Assembly: GCF_002775205.1 (NCBI RefSeq)
Contig: NC_036447.1
Span: 20,876,501 to 20,940,500 of the forward strand
Length of the DNA: 64,000 bases
Direction of reading: 5' to 3'
Source of the DNA: Xiphophorus maculatus
Taxonomy: Eukaryota > Chordata > Actinopteri > Cyprinodontiformes > Poeciliidae
Below, in pieces: positions 22,713 through 64,000 of this stretch (positions within the stretch are counted from its first letter, which is position 1; each line of letters opens with the position of its first letter). The position numbers were made by a program, and so were the translations under genes. The notes below the pieces were generated by a model. That model was not told where the DNA came from and ran no database searches. It saw only the letters and a program-made list of their open reading frames with translations.

Positions 22713-24845
22713 GTGAGTGCTGAACCACGTCAGTTGTAGGAGAAATCTGCTTAGACCGTCTTCTTTGTGTTTCATCAAGGGGAGATAGTGCGGTGTGGTT
22801 ATTTGAACCTCTGCTTCCTGTTGTCCTTTCAGTCGTTGTCAGCCAAAAGAGGGGGAAAAAGAAAAAGAAAAACAGCCGACGGTTGTTAGCCAATGTAATG
22901 AGATGTTTGGAAGCGCTGCGAACAAGGTGTTCTTTGCGGCTGTAGTTTTGAGCAGATAGTTTTCGACCGAAGCGCATCCAGCCACGGAGACGACGAAACA
23001 ACTCGAACATAGAGGGGGAAAATCACTGAGAAGAGCTGACTTATCTGGCAAAGTCAGTCAAATCAAGCTGTCACATAGACATTAGCTAAACAACACGAGC
23101 ATAAAAAGTAACCGAGGAAGGTCTCTGTCTGTTATCTCCACCACATAGAGGAATAGGTGCAGACATTGGACTGTGGTACAAGCTTTGCAGTGAGAGTTTT
23201 AATCAACAGGGGTCGTTGACAGGTCTTAAAACTCGCTTCTATTCTTGCTTCCATTTAAAGTAAAAAAAAAAAAAAAAAGAAAGAAGAAGAAGATACCTCT
23301 GCTCCTCCTTTCCTGCAGTATTCAGCTGAGGGAGAAACAGTGTCAGCAAGGGGAGCACAAACACAGTACTGGTAATTACAGCTAACAAAGTCAGCAAATT
23401 CACCAGACTGTTTTTTGTTTTTTTTTTTTTTAATCTATTCAGCCTGAACAATTTTCTAAAATCAATATTTAGTTTGAAATGTAATGACGAAGGATGTTTG
23501 AGATGAACAGGTTTATCTCCCATGTTCTGCCCTTTTCCTCATTCTTCACTCTTTCGTCATGCAGTCAGACAAGCTGCCGGAGTTTTCATTGATGGAGTGA
23601 AGCAGCTTGTATCTGCACACTGCTAATCAGCTGGCTACACGAAGCCTGCTCGAGTTTTCCCTTTCTTACATGATGAAAGACAAATTTTGCTGTTCAGAAT
23701 TATTAGTATTTTCTGTTTCTGAGAGATGTAACACACTTGCTGGTCTGTTTCTCTGTCATTACATTTAGCAGCGTGTTCACGCGTTTGATTGACAGCACTA
23801 AGACGCTCTTCCTGGCTCTTATTGGCTGTTTTTGAGCGGGAGCAATGCATTTCTTCAGATGGCAATAGGAGCTTGATATTTTCACAGATTATCTATCTCA
23901 TGTTATACTGTCACTACATGGTAATAGTTTTAACTGATATCTAAAAAACACTTTAAAAAAAAGTTACATAGTACAGCTTTGATATGACCAAATTTGTTTT
24001 TTTGTTTTTTTTAAATTGTTTATTAGGATGCACCATTTCATCGGAAAAAGGTTAGCATTAGTAGTTTTCTGTCGATTGTCTCCGATCTGCAGGTCACATA
24101 GTGAAAAATCTGATTTCCTTTTTTCTGTTGATGAAATGCGTCAAAACTAAGAATCCCTTTAAAATTATTAAAACATTTAATGAAAATCAGAGAACGGTTA
24201 GAGAGATATGCTTTGATGCATACATATGGATAATCTTGAAATCATATTAGTTTTGTTAGATTCAAAACTAAAATCTTTAATAAAAAAATGTATTTTTTTT
24301 TGCAATTTCTCAGGCATTTTAACAGTCCTTCAAATAATAAATTAGACTTGGCAGATTGAACTTAAAAAAAACATCAGTATTGGTCAGGAAAACCGTAATC
24401 AGTGCATTACTGTTATTTTTTCATCCAATATTTTTGTTTGTGTCTAAATAGCAATAAATACATTTTATTGATTACCTCAGAAGTAATTAGCAGCATGTTA
24501 TACTGTTCTAGCTGCAGTAGCAGTACTTAAGCAGTACTTGCTTATTTTCATGGAGCACTTTTCATTTAGTTAGACGTCATACGGAATGTTTCACAGGAAA
24601 AATATGGACAGAACAATTGGGCCAGAAAATGCTAAATGACGTAAATAAAGTCTATCAGACAGAACAAAATGTAGAACAGATGGACCGCAATCATAAGTGT
24701 GCATGTAGATACCGTAGAGACAGATGCTAGCAGTTTGAAAACATTAAATTAATACTTTACTTCAGTTAGAAAACAGTGATTATGAGTCAGACATGCATTC
24801 AGTTCTTTCATAACTTTTCCCCACCTACTTTCTTGTTTTTTCCAG
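22713..24845 (+). other. nt5c2: Intron in the nt5c2 5' UTR
   Basis: Non-coding, poly(A) and poly(T) rich. It holds the second copy of the dispersed repeat (23465-23700) and little else that can be named. Confidence 0.55.
23465..23910 (+). repeat. Dispersed repeat, copy 2, longer
   Basis: The left half matches 20015-20245. The right half (GACGCTCTTCCTGGCTCTTA, GGGAGCAATGCATTTCTTCA, AGCTTGATATTTTCACAGAT) looks like the remainder of the same fish repeat family. No transposase or terminal repeat is seen. Confidence 0.6.
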
Positions 24846-24864
24846 ACACTGACACATTTAAAAG

Positions 24865-45857
<20,993 letters not shown>

Positions 45858-48800
45858 TAAAACACCCTGCAGAGTTGAGCCATGTTCCCGTTCCCCGTCG
45901 CCTTGCGTTTCTTTATAGAGTCGAATGGTGATCTCGAGACGGGAAAGAGAAACGCCTCCTGTGTGCGTTTGTGTGTACTTACATTTACTGTCGATGTAAA
46001 TCGATGCACACGAACACGCAAACACTCACACACACACACACACATACTCGGGAGATTTCTAAAAAAATATATATATATAAATTCAAAGAACCATTAGGAG
46101 GAAGAGATCACTCATGTCTGTCAGAAAAATAGCACGCATGCTCGACTCACGACACGGAAAGAAGAAGAAAAAAAAAGGCACCCTGAGCAATCATCTCATG
46201 AAACGCTAGTTTTTAACGTATTTTTATAACCAAATAATGTTTACGCTGTAATCCTGCAAATACGGTTGTTATACTATACCTCTAACCACGAGACAAGCTA
46301 ACAGGGAATGCGCGGGAAAATCGTCCGAGTGTTGAAAACAGACATTTTTCTGCTGTTTGGGAACAACGTTCTGCTTTTTAATCCGTTTAGCTTGTTTTCT
46401 AACTCATGCATGAAGAACTGTATCTTCCCCACGGGCAGCAGGGATGGGTTTTCCTAAACCTCAGGACCTGAGTGTGCATCAGGTTCAGTGGGGAGTCGAG
46501 GACATGGTACTGTAGTCTCTGTAGGAGCCCTGACATACTGTAGTGGTCATGTAACTCGCCACATGGCAAACGACTTGTTATAGCTGCGTCACAACAAGCA
46601 GGCTGACCTGCACCATTTCATTTTAGTTTGGTGTTTGGAAGATGAAGTTTGAACATTGTATTACACTATCGGGGATGTTGATGAGAAAAGTAGAACAGAC
46701 TTGCTGGGAGTGAAGGGATTTTAAATTTTTTTTTAAGGTGCCAATATGTGAAGTTCTTCAGTGTATGAAGGTGTTTTTAGGATGTTTTTATTGTCACATA
46801 TGCAGAGTCCTCGGCATCAGTAATCGGGTCATTATAGTTAAAGCTGTGGTACTTGATTTTAATTTTAAAAAAAAAAGAGACCAGACTCTTAAAAATTATT
46901 ACCCCATTCTAGCATTGCTATTTTAATGTTGGGAAAAATATACTTTAAAAAAACTAGGTTTCAGTTATGATTCAAATGCAGTTTTACGCAAAGATTTATG
47001 GTTTTGTTCCCTTAAAAACGACATACTTGGCTGTGTGACTCTGCAGCGTCAGCATCTTGAAGCCCGTCTATGCAGTGAGCTTCAAGCACCAGATTCCCCC
47101 AACATTCCCCAACATAAAACTAAATGTTCAGTTTCCCTAGTTTTACACATTTCAGTAAAATGAACACACTTGGGTTCTTTTAACCACCTTATTCCTCCAT
47201 CCTGTGATGCCTTTTTAAATTCTGATTCTTCAGCTGCTTTAATCTTGATTTCTCGTTGGCTGGCAAGTGATGGCAAATAAGTCTCTGATCGCAGGAATAT
47301 TTTGTCTTCACGATGTGATTATCGCCCGATCGCAGGGCGAACTCCTTCCGCCGTCGCCACCGTTTCCCCCCAGAATAAGGTGGAGAAATTTCTCCCAAAC
47401 TGCAAATAAGGAAAAATTGTCATTTCCAACATTTACTTGCGGAAAATGAGATGGATAAGTTTGATTTGGACCTTGAATTCTTCCGATTAAACGGGTTCAT
47501 TTTGAAATAACACAATGTTACCATTTTACCTGGAGGAGAGCCGAGGAGTCACTGCTTGGTGGAATATACCAGATTTTTTGGTATTTTAATAGTATTAAAT
47601 TATTTTAGCTTCAGTGGGAAAATGTGTTGATTTAAGCAATAAGATCCCGTTTAAGTGTTTGTCCAAACATGACAATAATATGAAACTTTGATATTTTGAT
47701 CAAAGTTTCAAAACACCTGTGATCAACTGAGCTGAATTGAAACGGTCTAAAAAAGATGAGTTTTTTTGTGAGACGGTGGGTAACTGTATCGCAGCTTCTG
47801 GAGATTTTTTTTTTTTTTTATCATATGACATTGCTTACTAAATGCTAAATCTCCACTGACATTTTTCTCCAGGGATTTTGCTCATTTTCACTCCACAGAC
47901 AGACCGAAAAAAAAAAAAAAAAAATCTTCAGCGGTGATCAGATTTGATTCAAGTTTTGCACGCACGGGGAATGTGTTGCTGGGAAAAATAAGTTTTCAGG
48001 GTTTTAAACTTAGGTTTAACTGGGTTTAAAATGGTTCATGTTTGTGTTGAAACGGACTGCCTGAACTTCATTTTTCCTTTCCTAATATGCTACGTTTTCC
48101 AGTTTTATTGACATTGTACGGCTCTGATCAGTTTGGCCAGGAAAGGAAAGGTACATGCCATCTATTCTTTTGGTTTTCTTTTCATATTTGTTTTGGTTTG
48201 GCGTGGGTTGGAGGGATGTTGTGAATGTTTTTTGTTAGTTTTTTTTTTTAGCTTAAAGTGTCACTTCTTTATTTGATGTTAAGAAAGATCACAGCTGTTT
48301 GTCTTCTTTTTTTTTCTTACAAAGAAATCTTTTATATTTTCATGTTTCCATCTTTGCAGAAGTGGGCATGTTGCAGAAGGCAGCTGTACAGCTAATGATG
48401 AAAGTTGCATAAACTGCATACATATACATGCAGTTGGTATCCATTCTGACTCGATGGATATTTCTTCTCTAAAAAGTAAACATTGAAAGTTTCCCCAGTG
48501 TGTCAGTGTAGTTAACACTCATAAAAGAGAGCAAACCTGTACAGAAAATCTTAAGGAAGTGGGGTTAGCATGAAAAGTACAATTACTATATTAGCTGAGG
48601 TTTTTATTTTTCTAAATAAGTATTTTTAAATGGTCTTGGTTTACAGAACTGTAGATAGACCTTTTTTATTTTATTCAAAATAACATTTTATTTTCTTTTT
48701 TTTAACCCTACCACATACGTGTAACGTTCAGACCTTACTAATAAAGCCTTGTGAAGAGCATTAGGCTATAGGAGGTTATTTTTTTTCCATCCTTGTGTTG

Positions 48801-48965
48801 CTTAGAAACATTAACAGCCTCCTCACATTTTCTAAACTGTCCTTTTGTTTGTATGCATATCAGATTATGTTCCTCTGAACAGTATTTGTTTCCTGAAATG
48901 TTCCTTCAGACTGTATATTGAAATCATTACATGAAAATCTAGAATAAAGATAGTTTTTCATAATT
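45858..48965 (+). other. nt5c2: Probable nt5c2 3' UTR
   Basis: About 3.1 kb without an open frame or recognisable transposon follows the stop codon. AATAAAG signals occur near 48740 and 48942, and the sequence changes character soon after. The end is inferred from the last signal. Confidence 0.55.
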
Positions 48966-51900
48966 TGTGGTTCTGGTTTTGTTGGATATTGAGGGGGAAA
49001 TGATGAAATATTGCTCTTCATGCTCAAAGGATGCAAGGCGGCTGACTGAACGACAGTGGTGGCTTCTTCATAATGTAAAGGTGATTACGTGACACCCTCC
49101 AAACCTCGGCTTTACATTTAGACTGCTGAAGTGTTGGCTGTTCTGTTCAGTCTCACAGACACTTTTGTGCAGTGCACCAGCATCCACTGACTCAGCATTT
49201 TATTTCTGCCGAGTCAGCAGAACCTGAAGTCTCAAAGACAACCAAATGAGATTGACAAACAGTCACACTATTTTAGAGCTCTAAAATCAACGCCTTGGTA
49301 CATTCTGATCTTATACAAGTAGATTTATGACAAAAAAAAAGAAATCAAAAACAATCTCTTCAGGCCTTGCACACACGGAGACGAGATCAGTGTATTTTGG
49401 CTAACGGATTAAGAAAAAATGGCGTCCACAGAAAATGATGTAGTAGCTCTGTCGAGCCAGTCGGTGGCGCTGTAACACCGACAGAAAGCGACACAAACAA
49501 CAAAAAAAAAAAAACACCGAATGGCGCCATGTTTGTTATTATTTGAGAGTGAGGTGCGGGATAGAGTCAGATGGAGCTTTAAAATGATTGTTTCAAAAAA
49601 ATAGATATGCGGCTCAGGACCACAGTGACACTTGAACTTTCAAGAATCATCGTTTCTGGTCTCCCAAGACGCCGGGTTTGTGTGAATGCGCAACAAAAAC
49701 TACAAAAGAAAACTCCTGTTTTATCTGTTAATCATTCACTTTTTTATTAAACCACCAGCTGAAAGAGGCAACAGGAATGTTGTGTTCAGGTAGAAGCATC
49801 AGAGCAGGTAAAAACACACCTTCACAGCATTCACACAAAGGATGGAGTTGTCGAGCTTAAAACACAGGAGAATGCATGTTTTCTATTTTATGGAGTATTA
49901 ATATAAACCCCGTCACAGCTGATGCCCCAACACTGTTTCCTGTTGTATATTCATAAAAAATATATATTTGTCTTTTTGAACTGCTGCGCTACTTCTTCTT
50001 TTGTTAGGCACTGGGACCCACAGCCGTGTTTAAATGTTGCAGTCAAACATTGTTTTATGTCAGGGGAGCGACTGTTCCAGCAGAGCAGGGTGGGATTGTT
50101 TCGTGGGAGCACTTTCAAGTAAACAACAATAATAATAGTAAAAAAAAACAGCGAACACAGCTGCAAACTTAGCAGACGCGATCTGTATCTGGTTAAGAAA
50201 CTGGAGGGGACGCCCTTTCGTGGCGGAACCGATGGGTGGACTATTTTGTCTCATTTCCCAGGCTTTCTCACACACTCAAAACACTCACACATAGAAAAAC
50301 ACGACGAAACAGCGACCACCAGTGGTTACTATAGAGAATTACATTTTAAAGAGACTAATTCTGCCTTAAGAGACATTTTCATCTTGCCATAAAATAAGAA
50401 AAACACACACAAAAAAACACGTGAATGGACAGGCGTGGAAACTCCTATTTTCATTAACATCTGCACAGAGTTACTTTACTTTCCAGCACACAGTGCATTA
50501 AAACTCTGTCCTGTGAGGTAAAGTATAAAATAATGGCAAGAGACTACAAAAACAAATATACTCTTAAAGAAGATTTTGGAAAACATGAACAGAACTGCTT
50601 GTTAAGATAGATGGGAAGATGTTGGGTTTTTTTTTGTCTGAAACAAATAAACAATGCAACATTTTGTATAATATAAATATTTAATCTTGGTTCATTCTTG
50701 TCCTGCCTCTCCTCCAAGAGGAACTACTGTTCTGTATAAGGCAGACATCTTTCATCTGTCTCAACAAGTAGCCCAGTAAATATTTTTCCAATAAAACAAA
50801 TTCTCTGAACATCCCAGGGATAGGCAAAGACTTTTTAATACTTAAGTATCTGTCCAAAGGTGGATTTCAAACATATTAAACCCGAAATGGTGCTTTTATT
50901 CTAGCTTTCATCCACCTTGTGTGTGTGTGTGTTTGTTTCCAGTATGTTAGCAGATGCTGATGTCTCTCGTGTCGACTGATGTAGAGAATTAAAAGCTTGA
51001 AAGATTTTCATCAATAAAACTATGACTGATGCATTTATAGCATCTACGTTTTAATGCTCATATAGTCGCTACAAGCCATACGGAAAGATGTAATTCTAAC
51101 AAACGCTTGACAGATTTTTCATATGAGATTTGAAGATGTTTGCTGCAGGTATTAACATCTGGTGTTGTAGCCAGAAAGCTGGCATTTACACTGTGAAGCT
51201 GCTTTAGGATCACTTTAAAGAGGAAGTTTGCAACAGTTACAGTTACTTCATAAATAAAACTGTGTAGTTCACAGACACTGGAAGAAAGGGACCGTAGCAC
51301 AGCTAGCTACGGATAGCTATTATGAATTCATTAGCTTTCAACAAGCTAATTTCATGGCTGAAAAAGTCTTCATCATGAGGGTTATTGATAAGAATTAAAG
51401 CAACATGATCAGTAATAGTTGTGCTGTGTGCTTAATGCTAGAGAGGAACAAGAGGAGATTCAGTTTTAGTTATTTTGTTGCTTTTCTGTCACTTCCCATG
51501 TTCACACCAGTCAATGTTAAAAGGCTCAAACATGCAAAATTGTTGATTACAGGACAGCTTCACCCTTACTAGAAAGGTTTTAGATTTTCTTAGAAAATCT
51601 AAATGATCTGAATTATTTTAGACATCTTCAGGAACGGGTTTGTTGTTGTCCTGACACTTTTTGACTTGTGTTATTATTTACGTAAGGTGTACAAGAAGTT
51701 GGGAGCCAATATTTACAAAATAATCCTCTAATCAAATTGCCCATCCCTGGAACATCCTTTAAAATATGTTTTAATCATGCAAGTTAAACACAATCAGTAA
51801 AAATCAGAACGATGTATAAATATGTCTCTTTAATAGCAGCCAGCATTGTTGAAGAACATCTTAAAATGGGATCGACTCAATAACTATTAAGCTCGGGTTA

Positions 51901-53174
51901 TTAACTACAATCTGCAGGGAAGCCAAAACAATGAGACAGCCTGGTGTCCAAATCAGCTAAAAAACAAACAAAAAAAAGGAATAAAAAAACAGACATATTT
52001 ATAAGCAAAACAGTGGAGAAGCATTAGCTGTGCATCATTTAAAGTCGAGGTTGCTCTTTCTGACGTGTTAGAACGAGGTCATTAATACTGTGCAGTTCTC
52101 ACATTTGATTGAACTAAAGGCATAAAAACACTTTAACCTCACATGCATAGATACCTTTGTTGGTTGGCACTGTCACCCCCTCCCCACCCAAACTACGCTG
52201 CAGTAACTGGTGAAGGCGTCACTTGAGCCGGACGTGCTTGAGGTCAAAAACGCGACGGAGACAAAGAGGAAGAGACGCAGCTGAGCACGTCTCAAAAACA
52301 AATGTGCACACAGCACAAACATACAAATACATCTGCCAACTTAGAATACACTGAATTATCTTCTTTTATAATCATCTCTTAAATAAATCATTGTTCATTG
52401 CACTTTGTTAAAGTAACTAATTATAGAATTTCTCTCCAAGGCAATAGTGTGATTTTTTTTTTCCTTTAAAAGGTGAAAAATATACTATAAGCCTGATTTA
52501 GGATAATAGTAAAAATAATAAGATCTAATAGTAAAAGACTCTCACCTCCTCAAGTACATGAGTGGGTGTTCATATATGTAGCATGTTCTGTGGATGCATG
52601 CTCTTAGTTTATTTTTCACTTGTCCACGTGTACATATATACAAACAATATTATAAAATAAATAAATACAAGAAAAAAAACATTCTTGGTTCTCGGTTTAG
52701 CGGTTTGTTTTGGTGCAGTCTGTGACGAACCGTTGCTCTGTGTGTGAGTCTGATTGGACCAGCAGTCGCCTGAGCCTCCCTGCAGGAAGCACCGGAGCGG
52801 AGGGTTTGTTTCAGTGTGACGGGACGGAGGAGGATGGCGGGATGGGGGCGGGACCAAAGTCTTTGGCCTGAGGAGAAAGTCCAGCGAGCTTTGCATTATG
52901 TTGCGAGCGGACCTGCACTCCGTCGTCCTCCAGTCCGTTGAAAAACTTGTTTCACTGGTCCTGTCAGTGCAGCGGGGGGGTTCTGGTGACCCATCGTCCC
53001 CGCTGCTGCCATCGACACCTACAGTGGAAAGGTCTCACCGACTGAACTGGGGCTTCAGGTTGGAGCAGAACCCTGATTCCCGCCCACTTTCCCTCTTCAC
53101 CTAACGCCACTGCTCCATGCGTGTCCAGGGGACAAGGTGGAGGGTCTCCACCGGCCGCAGCGGGAGGTTGAGGG
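48966..53174 (-). other. cnnm2: Convergent nt5c2/cnnm2 interval, including probable cnnm2 3' UTR
   Basis: No coding exon. Human CNNM2 has a long 3' UTR, and several minus-strand AATAAA signals lie in this span, so most of it may be cnnm2 3' UTR. The exact end, and whether it meets or overlaps the nt5c2 3' UTR, cannot be read. A stretch near 49360-49700 has the look of a short DNA transposon but no clean ends. Confidence 0.45.
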
Positions 53175-60811
<7,637 letters not shown>

Positions 60812-61069
60812 TTATGGGTCAAATAGGACAACATTTTTATTCAAAACATAACTGAAAAACAAACGAGTATATGCACTTATTCATTCAGAACTGAAAAACA
60901 ATGAGTGGCTATTTTCTACATTTTCTGAATCCATTGGCCAGACACCCTCATGCTGGGTCCTGAGCATCTGTCTAGAGGAAAACACGATGTTTGAAGCTCC
61001 ATAGCAGCAAAGCAAGTGCCTTCTTGAAAAAAGCACAGCTAAATAACACAGGCCTCTTAAAGGGTAAGA

Positions 61070-61305
61070 GGCATGGCTGCACAGTGGAACAAGTCCTGGG
61101 TTCAAATCCCAACCTGGGATCTTTCTGAATCTTCTCCCTGTGCATGTGTGGGTTCTCTCTGGGTACTCGAGCTTCCCCCCACAGTCCAAACATATGACTG
61201 TTAGGTTAATTGGTTTCTATAAATTGTCCTTGGGTGAGTGTGTGTGCGGTTATTTGTCCTGTGTGTGTCTCTGTTGCCCTGTGACGGACAGAGACAGACA
61301 CCCCC
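61070..61305 (+). mobile_element. Fish SINE with L2-like body, truncated
   Basis: A B box (GGTTCAAATCCC, 61099-61110) is followed by CTCCCTGTGCATGTGTGGGT, TCTCTCTGGGTACTCGAGCT, CAGTCCAAACATATGACTGT and GGTTAATTGGTTTCTATAAA, the standard order of an abundant fish SINE. It stops at CCCTGTGACGGAC, before the usual tail. Confidence 0.8.
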
Positions 61306-61554
61306 CACTTTTTAGTTAATTCAGCTAATAATCATTTGACCAGGTGAGGGCACTAATGAACTGCGTAAAAAGCCTTAAACTTTAATCCCCAGATGGTCGG
61401 CCATCATTAAATATGGAGACACAACAAACAAGACAGTGACGTCACTTCAAGTGCATCTTCCTGTGTTCTGAGACAGTAGAACGTTGTTCATTTCACAGAA
61501 ATAGCTACTATTGAGTTGTGTTATTTATTTCAATTTACCTCTGTTTAGTGTGAA

Positions 61555-61720
61555 ATTCCAACCCTGATTCCAATTTACCTTTATATAGGTAGAGGGTAGA
61601 GAACCCTATTTCAAACCCTGATTCCAACTCTCCTTCTGAACCAAATTCCAACCGTATTTCCCATCCTACTTCCGACCCTAAGTCCAACCCTTCTTCAAAC
61701 CCAATCTCTGAAAAAGCATT
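61555..61720. repeat. Degenerate short tandem repeat
   Basis: About ten drifting copies of a 12-16 bp unit of the form CCAACCCTGATT, with ACC(G/C) variants. Confidence 0.7.
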
Positions 61721-62309
61721 GTTTTACAATGTCCATTTTCATGCTAAACGTGCTTGTAACCTATAAAATAAATGGCACTCATTAAGAGCACTCGACCCTG
61801 TCAAGGTTTTTCTTTTTAAGGTTTTCTTCAACAAGACAAGACAAAACAAGTGGCAAACAAATAAGAGAATTATCAGGCCTAAGGAACTAGAGCAGATAGA
61901 TATTATTGGATATTCGTAACAGAGAAAAATATGAAAGTCTCACAAAATACCACAGAGCTGCATCATCCATTAGTTTATCACATACAGTGCTTCCAGTAAA
62001 ACTTAAAGATTTCTTCTGTTTTTCAGTTGCATTTAAATGTAATTGAAATGTTTTAAATCATCCAGTGGATTTTAGATCTAACTAATATCAGACCTTCAGA
62101 ATCAAGACATCCCTTCTGGCAACATCAAGTTGACAAATATAGATCTAAAAGTAAAAAACAGTCAAACTTATACATTACAGAATATAAATATTGTGCCAAC
62201 AGACACACACAAAAGTGGTAGTGTGTGTTGAACACACTACAGTGTGTGTGAGATGAACAATGAATTGTGCAAAATACCAGAAAATCCTGAAGAATTCCCA
62301 TCCATCAAT

Positions 62310-62500
62310 TTATAATCTGAAGCTTAAGCACACCTGGCTTGTTCAGCAGGACAGTGATCCAAATTACACCATCAAGACAACCCCTGAATAGCTCTAAAAA
62401 TGTAAGAAAAGCATTGGCCTAGTCAAAGTCTGATGTTAGATCTAATTGAGGTGCCATGGCCTGGCCTTAAACACTATACAGTCAAACTCAACAAATTAAA
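62310..62500 (+). mobile_element. Tc1/mariner transposase remnant
   Basis: One frame reads QQDSDPNYTIKTTPE, the decayed form of the QQDNDPKHTSKSTKE transposase block. It is followed by GGCCTAGTCAAAGTCTGATG, the WPSQSPD block. Broken by stops. Confidence 0.65.
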
Positions 62501-64000
62501 ATGAGGTCTGATGAGGCTCATTTTTCAGATAAAAAGCTACTTTTGAAAATAACCTTTAAGCAGGTATTTAACATACAGTATGTTTCAATGAGCTTATTTT
62601 ACGTACTGTAATTCAACATCTTATTGGCATCCAACACACCTACATATGACTACTGGAAACAGTTACCCTATTGTTTATATTTTATCTTGAAATATTCTTA
62701 TTGTGATGAGAGCTTTGCTTTATTGTTGTCATGATGAATCTCAGTCATGTACAGAAAAACTAAATTGGCGCTCTGATTGCAAATGTTGCTTTTGCTTTTT
62801 TCTCCACATATTGCACGAAAATATCAATAAATATGAGCAGATTCAAAAATATGATTGAATACAGTTACTGTGTGCAGCTTAGTGACAAACATATTTATTT
62901 ATGTAAGTCAGTGGCATCCTGAAGAATCATATTTCAAATGGACATGTTTTCCAAGAACAATATTTGTGTTTGTGGTGCTAAGAATGCTGTGCCATGCAGC
63001 TACAGTTACCTAAAAAAAAGAATAAATTGGTATTTTTTATTCATAATATTTATCATTATCACAATAGTACCAAAAAATATTGCAATAAAATTCTAAGTCC
63101 TTATCGGCCGCCCCTAGAAACAACAAATAGACATTACACTCCATCCATCCGTTATGCACGGTCCTAACTCTGTTTAGCATAAGATAAGGTGCCATCCACA
63201 CTCCAGTGGTCGCCTTCCAGGTAAATGTTGTCTTTTCTTTCCAAAATAAGATCATATTTTTTACTTTATGTATTTTCCATGTGGGGTTTTCTCTCAACCA
63301 CTGTGGCTCAGTCTAAATTTCAGAATGTTATCCATAAATGTTCTGACCAAGCGATTGAAAATGGACAGAAAAATGAGGGGAAAACAAAGCTAATGTGTTC
63401 AGAAGCCTAAAGAAATACTTATCGCCACCACTTAATAAAACTACACACACACCCTGCATTTTGGGACAAACTGGAGCAGAAATGAGGAAGTGTGTATCCC
63501 AACAGCAACTGGTCAGCCTCAGCCACCTGTTGGGCCAATCAGCTCCTTCAACTCAGCGGCGGTGATGTGTGTCAGCTGGCTGCGGGCGTGAGGAACTAAA
63601 CTCCCTAATAGCCTTAAGGGAAACTTAATCAACGCTTAGCCGCGAGGTCAAAGTTCGCAAGCAAATCCAAATGCAATGAGGCACCGTCAGCCGCTGCCGT
63701 CGTACTACAACTCCACCGTTCTGCTGCCGCCTGCTCCGCTTCCCCGGGGAAAGCTGCTGAAATGCCTCACATTTTACACCAGCAAGCACCCAAGTATGTC
63801 GACTTGTGTGAGAACCGCGATCATAGGCCAAAAACGCTGGACGTGATGTCATTGAGGAGGAAGTGTAAGCAAACAGGGTGGTGTTTTTGAAGCTGCGAGC
63901 AAAGACTGCAACGTGTAACCTTCGGTGCATGACATGCAAGCAAATAAACGCCTGCGTTTTTTTCTTTTCTTTTTCCAGGATCTCTCCACACAGCCTGTGG

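Noticed and set aside
22615..23051. Minus-strand frames of 131 and 70 codons near the nt5c2 promoter
   Set aside because: They run across a GT-donor non-coding exon and a poly(A) tract, have low-complexity Phe runs, and show no homology or splice support.
49360..49700. A short DNA transposon with ends near GCCTTGCACACACGGAG and GGTTTGTGTGAATGCGC
   Set aside because: The ends do not form a convincing inverted repeat and no flanking duplication was found, so it is left unnamed.
63625..63939. Minus-strand frame of 104 codons at the right edge, in CpG-richer DNA
   Set aside because: No recognisable domain, no conserved splice sites and no resemblance to an upstream cnnm2 exon. It could still be part of an unlisted repeat.

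Overview
The window is vertebrate genomic DNA, almost certainly from a ray-finned (teleost) fish. Coding sequence is split into short exons with GT-AG introns, the background is AT-rich, CA/TG/TA microsatellites are long, and the transposon load (Tc1-like, hAT, tRNA-derived SINEs, L2-type tails, fold-back elements) is typical of teleosts. No bacterial, phage or CRISPR content is present.

Three protein-coding genes are supported. On the minus strand, ina (alpha-internexin, a neuronal intermediate filament protein) is complete in three exons (16589 to 14080), with a TATA box and a 3' UTR reaching about 12.15 kb. On the plus strand, nt5c2 (cytosolic purine 5'-nucleotidase, cN-II) has a non-coding first exon near 22.4-22.7 kb and 17 coding exons from 24865 to 45857 encoding 557 residues, with a 3' UTR to about 48.96 kb. 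On the minus strand, the last six exons of cnnm2 (magnesium homeostasis protein, cyclin M2 family) lie between 60738 and 53175, including a conserved cassette exon; its first exons lie beyond the right edge. The arrangement ina(-), nt5c2(+), cnnm2(-) matches, in mirror image, the CNNM2-NT5C2-INA block of human chromosome 10q24, so this is a conserved micro-synteny block. The genes share a neighbourhood, not a pathway: ina builds axonal filaments, nt5c2 dephosphorylates IMP/GMP, and cnnm2 supports membrane magnesium transport.

Layout: 1-12.1 kb is gene-poor DNA with Tc1-like, SINE and L2-like remnants and large CA and TA repeats. 12.1-16.7 kb is ina. 16.7-22.4 kb is the divergent ina/nt5c2 intergenic region, largely filled by a 2-kb hAT-type element with an intact 8-bp target duplication. 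22.4-49 kb is nt5c2, whose introns hold two unusual long fold-back elements (26418-28522 and 41529-43160), a tRNA-derived SINE with a 16-bp target duplication, a Tc1 MITE, a hAT MITE and an L2 tail. 49-64 kb is the 3' part of cnnm2 with further hAT, Tc1 and SINE copies in introns.

The most unusual structures are the two fold-back elements. Both have TAC/TAT termini, perfect 6-bp target duplications and arms made of short tandem repeats, and they look like two families of one poorly described non-autonomous transposon group. Exon boundaries were set by hand from splice consensus, reading-frame continuity and remembered similarity to human proteins; no database search was run.
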